The notes under the pieces: model-generated
Seen by the model: only the letters and a program-made list of their open reading frames with translations
Databases searched by the model: none
What the model was told of the DNA's origin: nothing
Assembly (NCBI RefSeq): GCF_002192455.1
Contig: NZ_CP021744.1
Location: 1,426,001-1,490,000, forward strand
DNA: 64,000 bases
Source of the DNA: Streptomyces albireticuli
GTDB lineage: Bacteria; Actinomycetota; Actinomycetes; Streptomycetales; Streptomycetaceae
Direction: 5' to 3'
Part shown: positions 44,668-53,234 of the stretch, in pieces
How positions within the stretch are numbered: position 1 is the first letter of the stretch
Layout: every line of letters begins with the position of its first letter
Position numbers and translations under genes: made by a program

Positions 44668-46240
44668 TGTCGTCGACGCGGCGGACGGCGCCGGGGCCGC
44701 GTCGGAGAGCGGGACGGCGGGCGCGGCGGGCGGCAAGGTCAGCCCGCTGCTGCTGCTCGCGCTGTTCAGCGGCCTCTTCCTGGTGTTCCTGGACACCACG
44801 GTCGTCAATGTGGCGCTGCCCGACCTCCAGGACGACCTCGGCGCGGACGTCCGCGGCCTCCAGTGGGTCGTCGACTCCTATCTGCTCACCTTCTCCTGCC
44901 TGCTGCTGAGCGCGGGCGCGCTCGCCGACCGGATCGGCGCCAAGCGGCTGTTCATCGGGGCGCTGGTGGGCTTCACCCTCACCTCGGCCTGGTGCGCGCT
45001 GTCCGGGAGCGTGGCGACGCTCCTCGTGGCGCGGGCCGCGCAGGGCGTCACCGGCGCCGTCCTGATGCCCGTGTCGATGGTGATCATCACCCAGCTGTTC
45101 CCCGACCAGAAGGCACGCGGCCGCATGGTCGGCGTCCAGTCCGCCGTGGCCGGTCTCGCGCTGGCCGCCGGGCCGCTGATCGGCGGCCTCCTCGTCGAAC
45201 AGTACGGCTGGCAGAGCGTGTTCTGGGTGAACCTGCCCGTCGGCGTCCTCGCCGTCGCCGTCCTCGCCGTGCTGCTCCCCCGCGCCCGCCCGGAGCAGCG
45301 CACCGGCATGGACCTCGGCGGGCAGTTGCTCTTCGTGGCCGGGATCGGGCTGCTCACCTACGCCCTGATCGAGGGCAACTCGGCCGGCTGGACCTCGGCG
45401 CGCATCCTCGGCTGCTTCGCCGGGGCCGCCGTGGCGCTGATCGTCTTCGTCCTCTGGGAGGCCCGCCAGAAGCACCCGATGCTGCCGCTGGGGTTCTTCC
45501 GGCACCCGCACGTCAGCGCGGGCGCGATCATCAACTTCACCGTGTTCGGGGCGATGTTCGGCGCCGTGTTCCTGCTGATGCTCACCCTCCAGGAGGTCGA
45601 CGGGCTGAGCCCGGTGCAGGCCGGGGTGCGGACGGTCGTACTGACCGTGACCGTCGCCGTCACCTCCGTGCTCGGCGTCATGCTCGGCGAGCGCGCCGGG
45701 GTCCGGATCACCGCCTTCGTCGGCGCGGTGTCCATGGCCGCCGGGCTGACCGGGCTGCTCCTGCTGGAGTACCAGGACGGCTTCGCCCACTACTGGTGGC
45801 AGTTCCTGCTGCTCGGCCTGGGCGCGGGCTTCGCCGGCCCGCCCGTCACGGCCGCACTGCTGCGGGCCGTGCCCGAGGAGCGGGCCGGCACCGGCTCCGG
45901 CGTGGGCTACACCTCGCGGCAGGTCGGCTCGGTCTTCGGCGTCGCCGTCTCCGGCACCCTGGTCTCGCACCACCTGAGCTCCGGGGCGTCCTCCGCGCTG
46001 GCCGGGCTGCCGCTGCCCCGGGAGGCGGTCGACAAGATCGCGGCCGGGGACTTCTCCGGTGCCGAGGCGCTGCCGGAGCGGATCCGCCCCGAGGTGCTGA
46101 GCAGAGTGGGCAACCTGTTCCTGGACGGCACCCACCTCGCGTACGCCTCCGGGGCGGGTGCCTGTGGCGTGGCGGCGCTGGCCGCACTGCTGTTGCTGCG
46201 CCAACGGCGCACGGAGGAGGGGGACGGAGCGGCGGGCTGA
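44660..46240 (+). CDS. DHA2-family (14-TM) MFS drug exporter
   Basis: A 526-aa transporter of the EmrB/QacA group. An N-terminal cytosolic leader of ~28 residues is followed by TM1 with FLDTTVVNVALPDL (the DHA2 motif D1), GALADRIGAKRLF (motif A), and ARAAQGVTGAVLMP plus AVAGLALAAGPLIGG (motif C, antiporter). Proton-driven export of small lipophilic molecules is the family role, and as the last gene of the run it is the probable exporter of the product. A weak hairpin (46244-46265) follows the stop. Confidence 0.9.
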   Translation: MADVVDAADGAGAASESGTAGAAGGKVSPLLLLALFSGLFLVFLDTTVVNVALPDLQDDLGADVRGLQWVVDSYLLTFSCLLLSAGALADRIGAKRLFIGALVGFTLTSAWCALSGSVATLLVARAAQGVTGAVLMPVSMVIITQLFPDQKARGRMVGVQSAVAGLALAAGPLIGGLLVEQYGWQSVFWVNLPVGVLAVAVLAVLLPRARPEQRTGMDLGGQLLFVAGIGLLTYALIEGNSAGWTSARILGCFAGAAVALIVFVLWEARQKHPMLPLGFFRHPHVSAGAIINFTVFGAMFGAVFLLMLTLQEVDGLSPVQAGVRTVVLTVTVAVTSVLGVMLGERAGVRITAFVGAVSMAAGLTGLLLLEYQDGFAHYWWQFLLLGLGAGFAGPPVTAALLRAVPEERAGTGSGVGYTSRQVGSVFGVAVSGTLVSHHLSSGASSALAGLPLPREAVDKIAAGDFSGAEALPERIRPEVLSRVGNLFLDGTHLAYASGAGACGVAALAALLLLRQRRTEEGDGAAG

Positions 46241-46243
46241 CGC

Positions 46244-46265
46244 GGGGGCCCTGGGCAGGGCTCCC
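46244..46265 (+). terminator. Weak hairpin after the MFS gene
   Basis: 10-bp stem with one wobble (46244-46253 with 46256-46265) just after the exporter stop codon, marking a plausible end of the biosynthetic run. Confidence 0.4.
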
Positions 46266-46393
46266 GGTTCCGCTTCCCCGGGCCTGCATATGCTGGGCGG
46301 CACGGGGCGGGATCCACTTCGTCCCGCCCGTGCACGTGTCATCGATCGGGGCCGGCGCCGGCCACGGGTACACGCAGGAGCGAGGGGACAGCA

Positions 46394-46924
46394 ATGGCCG
46401 AACGGGCGTTGATCGCGGCGGTGGGCGGCAAGGAGCCGAAGGTGGACCCGGAGGCCTTCACGGCCCCGACCTCGGTGGTCGTCGGCGAGGTGACCCTGCA
46501 CCCGGGCGCCGGCGTCTGGTACAGCGCGGTGCTGCGGGCCGACTGCGGGCCGATCGTCATCGGCGCGGACAGCAACATCCAGGACAACTGCTCGGTCCAC
46601 GTCGACCTGGGCTTCCCCGTCACCGTCGGCGAGCGGGTCTCGGTCGGCCACAACGCCGTGCTGCACGGCTGCACGGTCGGGGACGACGCCCTCATCGGCA
46701 TGGGCGCGACGGTGCTCAACGGCGCGGTCATCGGCGCGGGGGCCATGGTGGCCGCGCAGGCGCTGGTGCCGCAGGGGATGCATGTGCCGCCGGGCGCGCT
46801 CGTCGCCGGGGTGCCCGCGAAGGTGCGGCGGCAGCTGACGGACGAGGAGCGCGAGGGCATCACGCTCAACGGCACGATGTACGTCGAGCTGGCCAAGGCC
46901 CACCGCGCCGCCATGGAGGGGTGA
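46394..46924 (+). CDS. Gamma-class carbonic anhydrase family protein
   Basis: A 176-aa left-handed beta-helix protein built of hexapeptide repeats (VVVGEVTLHPGAGVWYSAVLRADCGPIVIGADSNIQDNCSV). Zinc-ligand histidines are in CSVHVDLGFP and VGHNAVLHGCTVG. Members are carbonic anhydrases or acyltransferase-fold relatives such as YrdA/PaaY; activity is not assured from sequence. GAGGGGAC is the RBS. The 153-bp upstream spacer suggests its own promoter. Confidence 0.88.
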   Translation: MAERALIAAVGGKEPKVDPEAFTAPTSVVVGEVTLHPGAGVWYSAVLRADCGPIVIGADSNIQDNCSVHVDLGFPVTVGERVSVGHNAVLHGCTVGDDALIGMGATVLNGAVIGAGAMVAAQALVPQGMHVPPGALVAGVPAKVRRQLTDEEREGITLNGTMYVELAKAHRAAMEG

Positions 46925-46936
46925 GACCGCAGGGGC

Positions 46937-48754
46937 TCACGCGTGGCGCGGGCCCGCGCCGGCGGCCCGGGGCAGCGACTGCTCGCACCAGACGGTCTTG
47001 CCCCGGGGGCCGTGGCTCGCGCCCCACTCCCGCGCCAGGCCGCCCACCACCCGCAGGCCCCGCCCGAACTCCTCCCCGAGGTCGCTGCCCAGCAGCGCGG
47101 GAAGCGTGTGGTCCTCGTCGGTGACCTCGCACAACAGCGTGTCCGTACGCACCAGTCGCAGGCCGAGGTGGCGCGACGCGGTGTGCCGCACGGCATTGGT
47201 GACGATCTCGCTGACGAGGACGGTCGCGGTCTCCACCGCCTCGGCCAGCCCCCAGGCGCGCAGCCGCTCCGCGACCAGCCGGCGCGCCCGGCCCACCTCG
47301 CGCGGCGCCGGGTCCAGCCGCCATTCGGCGACGTGCTCCGGCGGAATGCCGCCCAGCCGTGCCGTCAGGAGCCCGAGGTCGTCCTCGCGGCCCGTGCCGA
47401 GGGCGCGGGCGAGGGCGTCGCAGGCGTCGGCCGGGGAGGCGGCGGGGTGGACGGCCGCCTCGCACAGGGCGGCCAGGCGGGTGTTCCCCGGCGCGCGCCC
47501 CCGGCCGCGCACCTCCAGCAGGCCGTCCGTGCACAGCACCAGCCGGTCACCGGGCGCCACCCGCACCGTGACCGTCTCGAACGCCACCCCGCCGACCCCG
47601 ATGGGCACGCCCGTGGGCGGCTCCAGGAGCGTGCCGCCGCCGTCCGCGCGGAGGAGGACGGGCGGGAGGTGCCCGGCGTTGGCGAGGGTCAGTTCGGAGC
47701 GGATCGGGTCGTAGACGGCGTAGAGACAGGTGGCCGGGGAGTGCGCGCCGAGCCGTCGCGCGAGGTCGTCGAGCCGGCTCAGGAGCCGGCCGGGCGGCAG
47801 GTCGAGCGCCGCCATCGTCTGGACGGCGGTGCGCAGCCGGCCCGTCGTCACCTCCGCGTCCGGGGCGCGGCCCAGGACGTCGCCGACGACGAACCCGGTG
47901 CGCGAGCCGGGCAGCCTGACGGTGTCGCACCAGCCGCCCCGGCCGGGCCGGGCGCCGGGCAGCAGACGAGTCACGGTGTCGCAGCCGGCTGTGCGCGTCT
48001 CCTCCTGGAGCGGCTCGCCGGGGGCCTCCTGGCGGAGGTGCGGGCGGGCTTCGTCGAGGAGGAGGACGCCGCACGCGGCGGGGCCGGAGGCCGGGGCCGC
48101 GGCCGGCGCGGCGGCCTGGGCCACGGCGGCCGGCGCGGGAGGCGGGCCGGCGTTCCCGTACGGCCCCGCCTGCCGTGGCACGGTCTCCGGGGGAAGCGGC
48201 GTGGCCCAGTCGGGTGTGACGGGGATCCGCTCGCGGCGGCTGATCTCCAGGACGGGGCAGCCCAGTTCGAGGACCTGGCCGACGATGCGGGCGCTCACGG
48301 CGGGTGCCATGCCGGGCAGCTCGGCGAGGCCCCGGACCTCGCCGCCGGCCTCGGTGAGTCCGGCGTGCGGGGCGAAGCCGGGCGCGACCCGGTCGTGCGT
48401 GCCGCCGGAGAGCCCGGCGGCGTCGGAGGCCAGCACGAGCAGCCGCTCGGGGCCGGGGCCGACGAGGGGATAGGCCCACCACAGCACGTCGACCTGGCCC
48501 CGGACGGAGCTCCCGGAGCGGGCCCGGCCGCAGCTGGGGTAGCCGGGTGTGGCCAGGAGGGCGCCGCTGATCGGCATGAGATCGGCCGCCGGTCTGCCGA
48601 CGGCTCTCTCCCGTGGGTGCCCGAACAGCCCGTGGGCGCCCGCGCTCCAGTGCGTCACCAGGCCGGCGGAGTCCACCACGGCCACCGCGAGCGCGATCCG
48701 CGCGGGGACGGCCCGGCGCTGGGCGGAGGAGGGCTCCGGCGTACCACGGTCCAT
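46937..48754 (-). CDS. PAS-SpoIIE phosphatase-HATPase regulator
   Basis: A 605-aa signalling protein. The N-terminal ~110 residues are PAS-like (ALAVAVVDSAGLVTHWSAGAHGLFGHPRERAVGRP). Residues ~240-460 are a PP2C/SpoIIE phosphatase: GRGGWCDTVRLPGSRTGFVVGDVLG, FETVTVRVAPGDRLVLCTDGLLEVRG. Residues ~480-600 are a HATPase_c anti-sigma kinase-like domain: ETATVLVSEIVTNAVRHTASRHLGL. Together they suggest partner switching, dephosphorylating an anti-sigma antagonist and acting as an anti-sigma kinase in one chain. AAGGAG about 10 nt upstream of the ATG. It could feed the SigB-type factor at 2530, but no antagonist gene is adjacent. Confidence 0.88.
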   Translation of the reverse strand: MDRGTPEPSSAQRRAVPARIALAVAVVDSAGLVTHWSAGAHGLFGHPRERAVGRPAADLMPISGALLATPGYPSCGRARSGSSVRGQVDVLWWAYPLVGPGPERLLVLASDAAGLSGGTHDRVAPGFAPHAGLTEAGGEVRGLAELPGMAPAVSARIVGQVLELGCPVLEISRRERIPVTPDWATPLPPETVPRQAGPYGNAGPPPAPAAVAQAAAPAAAPASGPAACGVLLLDEARPHLRQEAPGEPLQEETRTAGCDTVTRLLPGARPGRGGWCDTVRLPGSRTGFVVGDVLGRAPDAEVTTGRLRTAVQTMAALDLPPGRLLSRLDDLARRLGAHSPATCLYAVYDPIRSELTLANAGHLPPVLLRADGGGTLLEPPTGVPIGVGGVAFETVTVRVAPGDRLVLCTDGLLEVRGRGRAPGNTRLAALCEAAVHPAASPADACDALARALGTGREDDLGLLTARLGGIPPEHVAEWRLDPAPREVGRARRLVAERLRAWGLAEAVETATVLVSEIVTNAVRHTASRHLGLRLVRTDTLLCEVTDEDHTLPALLGSDLGEEFGRGLRVVGGLAREWGASHGPRGKTVWCEQSLPRAAGAGPRHA

Positions 48755-48865
48755 GGGCGGGTTGCTCCTTCGTACGCGTACGCAAGGGGCCGCGTACGCA
48801 AGATCTGCGCCACCGCTACCACCGTAGGGCCCCGGCGGTCCGCGGCGGGGCCGTTCGCGAAGATG

Positions 48866-48903
48866 GCGCGCGCCGGGGAGCGTCCCGGCTCCCCGGCGCG
48901 CGC
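48866..48903 (-). terminator. Terminator of the MFS-regulatory-domain gene
   Basis: 16-bp perfect stem, 48866-48881 with 48888-48903, and a 6-nt loop, about 50 nt past the stop of the minus-strand gene ending at 48956. Confidence 0.75.
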
Positions 48904-48955
48904 GGCCCCGCCCCGGATGCCGGGGCCCGTGCCCGCCCCCGGCGTCCGCCGGAGA

Positions 48956-51397
48956 CTAATCGGAATGGCCGAGCTGGAGGTCCCGCTCGGTGCGGCCGCC
49001 GCCCGCGACCTGCAACACCGTGGCGACGGGCGGATATCCGGCGGCGATGACGGTGTACTCGCCGGCCGAGAGGTCCACGAACCGGAAGGCGCCCTCGGAG
49101 CCGGTGGTGGTGGAGTCCACGACATTGCCGGCGGCGTCCAGGAGGGTGACGCGGGCATCCTCGACGACGCGCCCGCCGCCGGCCCGTACGACACCCCGCA
49201 GCACCGCGCCGCCCGCGAGCTCGATGTCCTGGCGGGTCTCGCGGCAGGCCTGGACGGTCACCGGCAGCGCCGCGGGCCGGAAGGCGGGGGCGCTGGCCGC
49301 GAGCGTGTACTCGCCCGCGACCAACTCGGAGATCACATAGGCGCCTTCGCGGCCGGTGCGGGTGGAGGAGACGACCTCGCCGTGCACATTGGTCAGGGTG
49401 ACCAGGGCGTCGCGCACGGGGGTGCCCTCGGGCGTGAGGACGGTCCCGGCCAGACGTCCGGCCCCGCCGAGGACGACGTCGAGCTCCACGGGCCGTTCGG
49501 CGACGGTGACCGTGACGGCCTGCGGCTGGTGGCCGCCCGCGGCGGCGATGAGGACGTACGAGCCGGTGCCCGGCGTGCTGAGCGCGTAGCGCCCGTCCTC
49601 GCCGCTCGCCCCGCGCCCGACCTGGCGGCCGCCGACGTCGATGAGGGTGAGGGCGGCCCGCGGCACGATGGTGCCGTCGGGGTGCTGGACGGTGCCGGTG
49701 ACGGGGATGCCCGCCGCGAAGTGCACCGGTTCGCTGTCCGGCGGGGCCGGGCGGGCGGCGGGGATGACGGGGGCTTCGGAAGCGTTCTGGGACACCACGG
49801 TCTTCTCTTTCAGCAGGAGGGCGAACAGAAAGCCGAGGACGAGCACCGGGACGAGGTAGAGGAAGATCCGCGGCATGGCGTCGGCGTACGCCCGGACGTA
49901 GCCCTCGCGCAGGGCGGGGGGCAGGGCGTTGACCAGCTGCGGGGTGAGGGAGTCGAACGAGGGCAGGCCGGGCCGGTGGGGCAGTTCCTCACCGAGGCGC
50001 TCGGTGAGACGGCGGGCGAAGAGGGTGCCGAAGACGGCCGCGCCGACCGAGCCGCCGATCTGCCGGAAGTAGTTGTTGGCGCTGGTGGCGGTGCCGAGGT
50101 CGGCGGGGTGGACGGAGTTCTGCACCGCGAGGACGAGGACCGGCAGGGCGAGCCCGATGCCGATGCCGAGGATGCCCATCCAGGCGCTGTAGACGGCCCG
50201 TTCGGTGTGGGCGTCGAGGTGCGAGAGCAGGTACATGCCCACGGCGGCGACGGCGGTGCCGATGACGGGGAAGGGGCGGTAGCGGTCGGTGCGGCTGATG
50301 AGCTGGCCGGTGACCATGGACGCGAGGACGATGCCGCCCATCAGGGGCAGCATCAGCAGCCCCGACTCGGTGGCGTCGGCGCCGTCGACCATCTGGAGGA
50401 AGGTCGGCAGATAGCTGGCGGCGGCGAAGAGCGCGACCCCGACCGCCGCGCCCGCGAGCGCGCAGACGGTGAAGGTCCGGTCGCGGAAGAGGTGCGGGGG
50501 GATGATCGGTTCCCGGACGAGGTTCTCGACGACGAGGAAGAGCAGCGCCGTGCCGAGCGCCCCCGCGGCGAGGCCCAGGACGACGCGCGACCGCCACTCG
50601 TACTCGGTGCCGCCCCAGGTGGTGAGCAGCACCAGGAAGGTCGAGAAGGCCATCAGGAGCAGCGCGCCGAGGAGGTCGAAGCGCCCCCGGCGGGCGGGCT
50701 TCGGCAGCCGGAGGCCGAGGGCGACCACCACGAAGGTGAGGAGGCCGACCGGGATGTTGAGGTAGAAGCACCAGCGCCAGGAGGCGTGGTCGGTGAAGAA
50801 GCCGCCGAGCAGGGGGCCCGCGACCGAGGCGAGGCCGAAGGCGGCGGCGATGACGCCCATGAAGCGGCCGCGTCCCCGGGGCGGCACGAGGTCGGCGACG
50901 ATCGCCTGGACGCCGATGATCAGCCCGCCGCCGCCGACGCCCTGGACCGCGCGGTAGACGATGAGCTGGTCCATGGTCGGGGCGCGGCCGGCCAGCGCGG
51001 AGCCGGCGACGAAGATGACGATCGCGGAGAGGAAGAGGCCCTTGCGGCCGAGGAGGTCGCCCAGCTTGCCGTAGACCGGCAGGACGGCCGTGGAGCTGAG
51101 CAGATAGGCCGTCACCGCCCAGGACATCCGGTCGAGTCCGTGCAGCTCCCCGACGATCTTCGGCAGGGCGGTGGCGACGATGGTCTGGTCCAGCGCCGCG
51201 AGGAGCAGTGCGAGCAGCAGGCCGCCGAAGACGAGCCGCACCCGCGCGGGGCCGAGCCGGGGCTCCCGGGGGGCCGGGGCCGGCTCGGCCACGGGCGCGG
51301 GGAAGGCGCCGGAGGCGCCCGGGGGCGGCCCCTCGCCGTACGGCACGGGTGGCCCGCCGCTCTGTACCAAGGTGGTCCCGAATGTGGTCCCTCCCAC
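48956..51397 (-). CDS. DHA2-family MFS transporter with three C-terminal carboxypeptidase-regulatory-like domains
   Basis: An 813-aa fusion. Residues ~50-530 are a 14-TM DHA2 exporter ([67 protein letters not shown]). After a linker the last ~240 residues hold three repeats of ~75-80 aa with the same layout: [20 protein letters not shown]...[40 protein letters not shown]...[20 protein letters not shown] and [20 protein letters not shown]...[20 protein letters not shown]. These Ig-like CarboxypepD_reg domains normally bind partners outside the cell. Start taken as GTG at 51397 with GGGGAG upstream. Confidence 0.88.
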   Translation of the reverse strand: MGGTTFGTTLVQSGGPPVPYGEGPPPGASGAFPAPVAEPAPAPREPRLGPARVRLVFGGLLLALLLAALDQTIVATALPKIVGELHGLDRMSWAVTAYLLSSTAVLPVYGKLGDLLGRKGLFLSAIVIFVAGSALAGRAPTMDQLIVYRAVQGVGGGGLIIGVQAIVADLVPPRGRGRFMGVIAAAFGLASVAGPLLGGFFTDHASWRWCFYLNIPVGLLTFVVVALGLRLPKPARRGRFDLLGALLLMAFSTFLVLLTTWGGTEYEWRSRVVLGLAAGALGTALLFLVVENLVREPIIPPHLFRDRTFTVCALAGAAVGVALFAAASYLPTFLQMVDGADATESGLLMLPLMGGIVLASMVTGQLISRTDRYRPFPVIGTAVAAVGMYLLSHLDAHTERAVYSAWMGILGIGIGLALPVLVLAVQNSVHPADLGTATSANNYFRQIGGSVGAAVFGTLFARRLTERLGEELPHRPGLPSFDSLTPQLVNALPPALREGYVRAYADAMPRIFLYLVPVLVLGFLFALLLKEKTVVSQNASEAPVIPAARPAPPDSEPVHFAAGIPVTGTVQHPDGTIVPRAALTLIDVGGRQVGRGASGEDGRYALSTPGTGSYVLIAAAGGHQPQAVTVTVAERPVELDVVLGGAGRLAGTVLTPEGTPVRDALVTLTNVHGEVVSSTRTGREGAYVISELVAGEYTLAASAPAFRPAALPVTVQACRETRQDIELAGGAVLRGVVRAGGGRVVEDARVTLLDAAGNVVDSTTTGSEGAFRFVDLSAGEYTVIAAGYPPVATVLQVAGGGRTERDLQLGHSD

Positions 51398-51613
51398 GGA
51401 CCGCTCCCCTCGTCGCGCCTGCGTCGCCGCCCTTTTCTCGCATTTCGCGACAACGGCTAGCAAGCGCGACGATTGCCCGGAGAGTGTCCCCTGTGCGGCT
51501 TTTCGCCGGTGGGAGGCATACGGCACCCCGCCTCGGCGCGGGGGAAACCACTCGAAACGGTGAAGCTCCTAGGTCACTGTTTCCGCCCCGCCACCCGGGC
51601 CGCCCCGCGTCCG

Positions 51614-52069
51614 CTACTTGCCCGCGCCCTTCTCCGTCTCCGCGGCGAGGTTCACCAGCAGGGCGTCGTAGATGCGGCCGAGACCCTTGGGCGCGAAGGT
51701 CCGCTCGAAGAAGCCGCCGATGCCGGTCGCGCCGTTCCAGACGGTGGAGACCACGACGCGGGCCTTGCCCTCGCCGGCGGGGGTGACGGTCCAGGTGGTG
51801 ACCATGGAGGAGTTGAGGTCCTTCTCGACCAGCTGTCCGGTGGTCGGCTCCGTGACCTCCAGCAGACAGTCGCGGACCCGCTTGCTGGTGGCCTGGAGCT
51901 TCCAGTGCACCTGGGTGCCCTCGCCGTCGCCGCCCTTGCGCACCTCGTACTCGCTGAAGTGCTCGGGCAGCAGCTTGGCCCGGGTGCCGGTGTAGTCCGC
52001 CAGCGCGTCGAACACCTCCTCCGGGTCCGCCGCGATGATCCGCTCCGTGGTGGCCTCGACCTGGCCCAT
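51614..52069 (-). CDS. SRPBCC family protein
   Basis: A 151-aa SRPBCC fold: MGQVEATTERIIAADPEEVFDALADYTGTRAKLLPEHFSEYEV, then THWKLQATSKRVRDCLLEV-type strands and the C-terminal helix RIYDALLVNLAAETEKG. Typical of the actinobacterial polyketide-cyclase-2-like group of unknown substrate. GGAGGAC 6 nt before the ATG at 52069. A 216-bp spacer separates it from the MFS gene, which starts upstream on the same strand. Confidence 0.82.
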   Translation of the reverse strand: MGQVEATTERIIAADPEEVFDALADYTGTRAKLLPEHFSEYEVRKGGDGEGTQVHWKLQATSKRVRDCLLEVTEPTTGQLVEKDLNSSMVTTWTVTPAGEGKARVVVSTVWNGATGIGGFFERTFAPKGLGRIYDALLVNLAAETEKGAGK

Positions 52070-52214
52070 GGCTTGTCCTCCCGGACGTCGTGCTTGGCGT
52101 TTCTGCCTGTGCGCCCCAGCCAACCACCATCGTCACGGCCGCCCAAATCCGGGGCGGAGCGCCTTTCGGGAACATGAGTTCCCGGCTCGAATGGAGCTGT
52201 ACGAGCGTGGTGCC

Positions 52215-52260
52215 CTCCCCTGCCGGGCGGGCCGGAGGGCCGGCCCGCCCGGCAGGGGAG
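52215..52260 (-). terminator. Terminator after the HEAT-repeat gene
   Basis: A perfect 21-bp stem, 52215-52235 with 52240-52260, and an AGGG loop, starting 7 nt past the stop of the minus-strand gene ending at 52267. Confidence 0.85.
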
Positions 52261-52266
52261 GACCGG

Positions 52267-52884
52267 CTAGCCCAGCCTCGCCAGCGCCTCGTGCGCGGCC
52301 ACCCGTAACCGGTCGTGCCGCCGCGCGGCGACGAGCACGTCCTCCGCCCGCCGGTCCCCCAGCGCCCCCAGCCCCTCCACGCACGCCCGCGCCACCGGCC
52401 AGCAGTGGTCGCGCGCCGCGAGGAGCCGCTCCAGGGTGGCGACCAGGGCCGGCACGGACTCGGGGGCGCGCAGCTCGGTCAGCAGCCGGACGGGGTGCAG
52501 GGCGTAGGCCGTGCGCAGCGGGTTCGTGGCGAGGGCGGCCGCCGCGCGGGCCGTGCGGGGGTCGCCGAGGCGGGCGAGGACCGCGGCGGCGGTCGCGCAG
52601 CGCACCGGTTCGCGGTAGTTGAGGAGGAGGACGAGGGTCTCGAAGGCGCGCCGGTCCCCTTCCGCGCCGAGTGCGAAGGCGGCGATCTCCCGCGCCCACA
52701 GCGGCTGTTCGGAGGCCACGAGCAGCGCGGCGAGCTCGTCGCGCCGCCGGGCGCGGCCCTCGGCGCGGGCGCCGCGGTCGCCCCCGCGGACGAGGGCGAG
52801 CAGCCCCTCGAAGGCCGCGAACTCGGTGGGGCTGACCAGTTCGGCCCGTACGCGCTTCAACAGCGCGCGAAATTCCTCTTCCAT
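52267..52884 (-). CDS. HEAT-repeat protein
   Basis: A 205-aa all-helical protein with HEAT/armadillo-like repeats: PLWAREIAAFALGAEGDRRAFETLVLLL, EPVRCATAAAVLARLGDPRTARAAAAL, ESVPALVATLERLL and CWPVARACVEGLGALGDRRAEDVLV. These are scaffold domains for protein binding; no enzyme motif. The ATG at 52884 has GGAGGAG about 9 nt upstream. Ends at a strong terminator and is transcribed away from the dehydrogenase gene at 53235. Confidence 0.8.
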   Translation of the reverse strand: MEEEFRALLKRVRAELVSPTEFAAFEGLLALVRGGDRGARAEGRARRRDELAALLVASEQPLWAREIAAFALGAEGDRRAFETLVLLLNYREPVRCATAAAVLARLGDPRTARAAAALATNPLRTAYALHPVRLLTELRAPESVPALVATLERLLAARDHCWPVARACVEGLGALGDRRAEDVLVAARRHDRLRVAAHEALARLG

Positions 52885-53234
52885 TGCCCGCTCTCCTCCC
52901 CGAGTGGCCTGGACCACATCGTAAGTCGCGCACCCGCCCCCTGGCGCTCTTGGTTACCCGTGAGTTAATCTCCCGGCAAGAGCGGTACCCCCGCTCGGGC
53001 GGCCTGGTGACGCAGCCGCCCATCGCTCCGACCTCGACGTCGGTTCGTCGGTTCGGCATCTCTTCACGGCAGGGCCCGGGACAGGCCCGCCGCCGCACAA
53101 CTTCCTTTCCGTGGGCGCTCCTTACCCGTACCCGGAAATCCCACGGTCGGCGCGGTCCGCCGGTGACCGCTCACCCGACCGGCACCCAACCGACGCATCC
53201 CCCGCGCACGGGGAACACCTTCTGGAGTCTTGCG
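52885..53234. other. 350-bp divergent control region, HEAT gene and dehydrogenase gene
   Basis: No gene supported. Around 52952-52976 the sequence GGTTACCCGTGAGTTAATC is unusually AT-rich for the window and could be promoter DNA or a regulator site. CTGGAG just before the ATG at 53235 is the RBS of the dehydrogenase. Both genes must be transcribed from here. Confidence 0.4.

Noticed and set aside
33008..46240. TTA (bldA-dependent) codons in the regulator or biosynthetic genes
   Set aside because: Scanning by eye, every tta/taa trinucleotide I checked was out of frame; no claim is made.
46943..51460. 1505-codon plus-strand frame opposite the SpoIIE and MFS genes
   Set aside because: Antisense shadow; both minus-strand genes have strong domain evidence.
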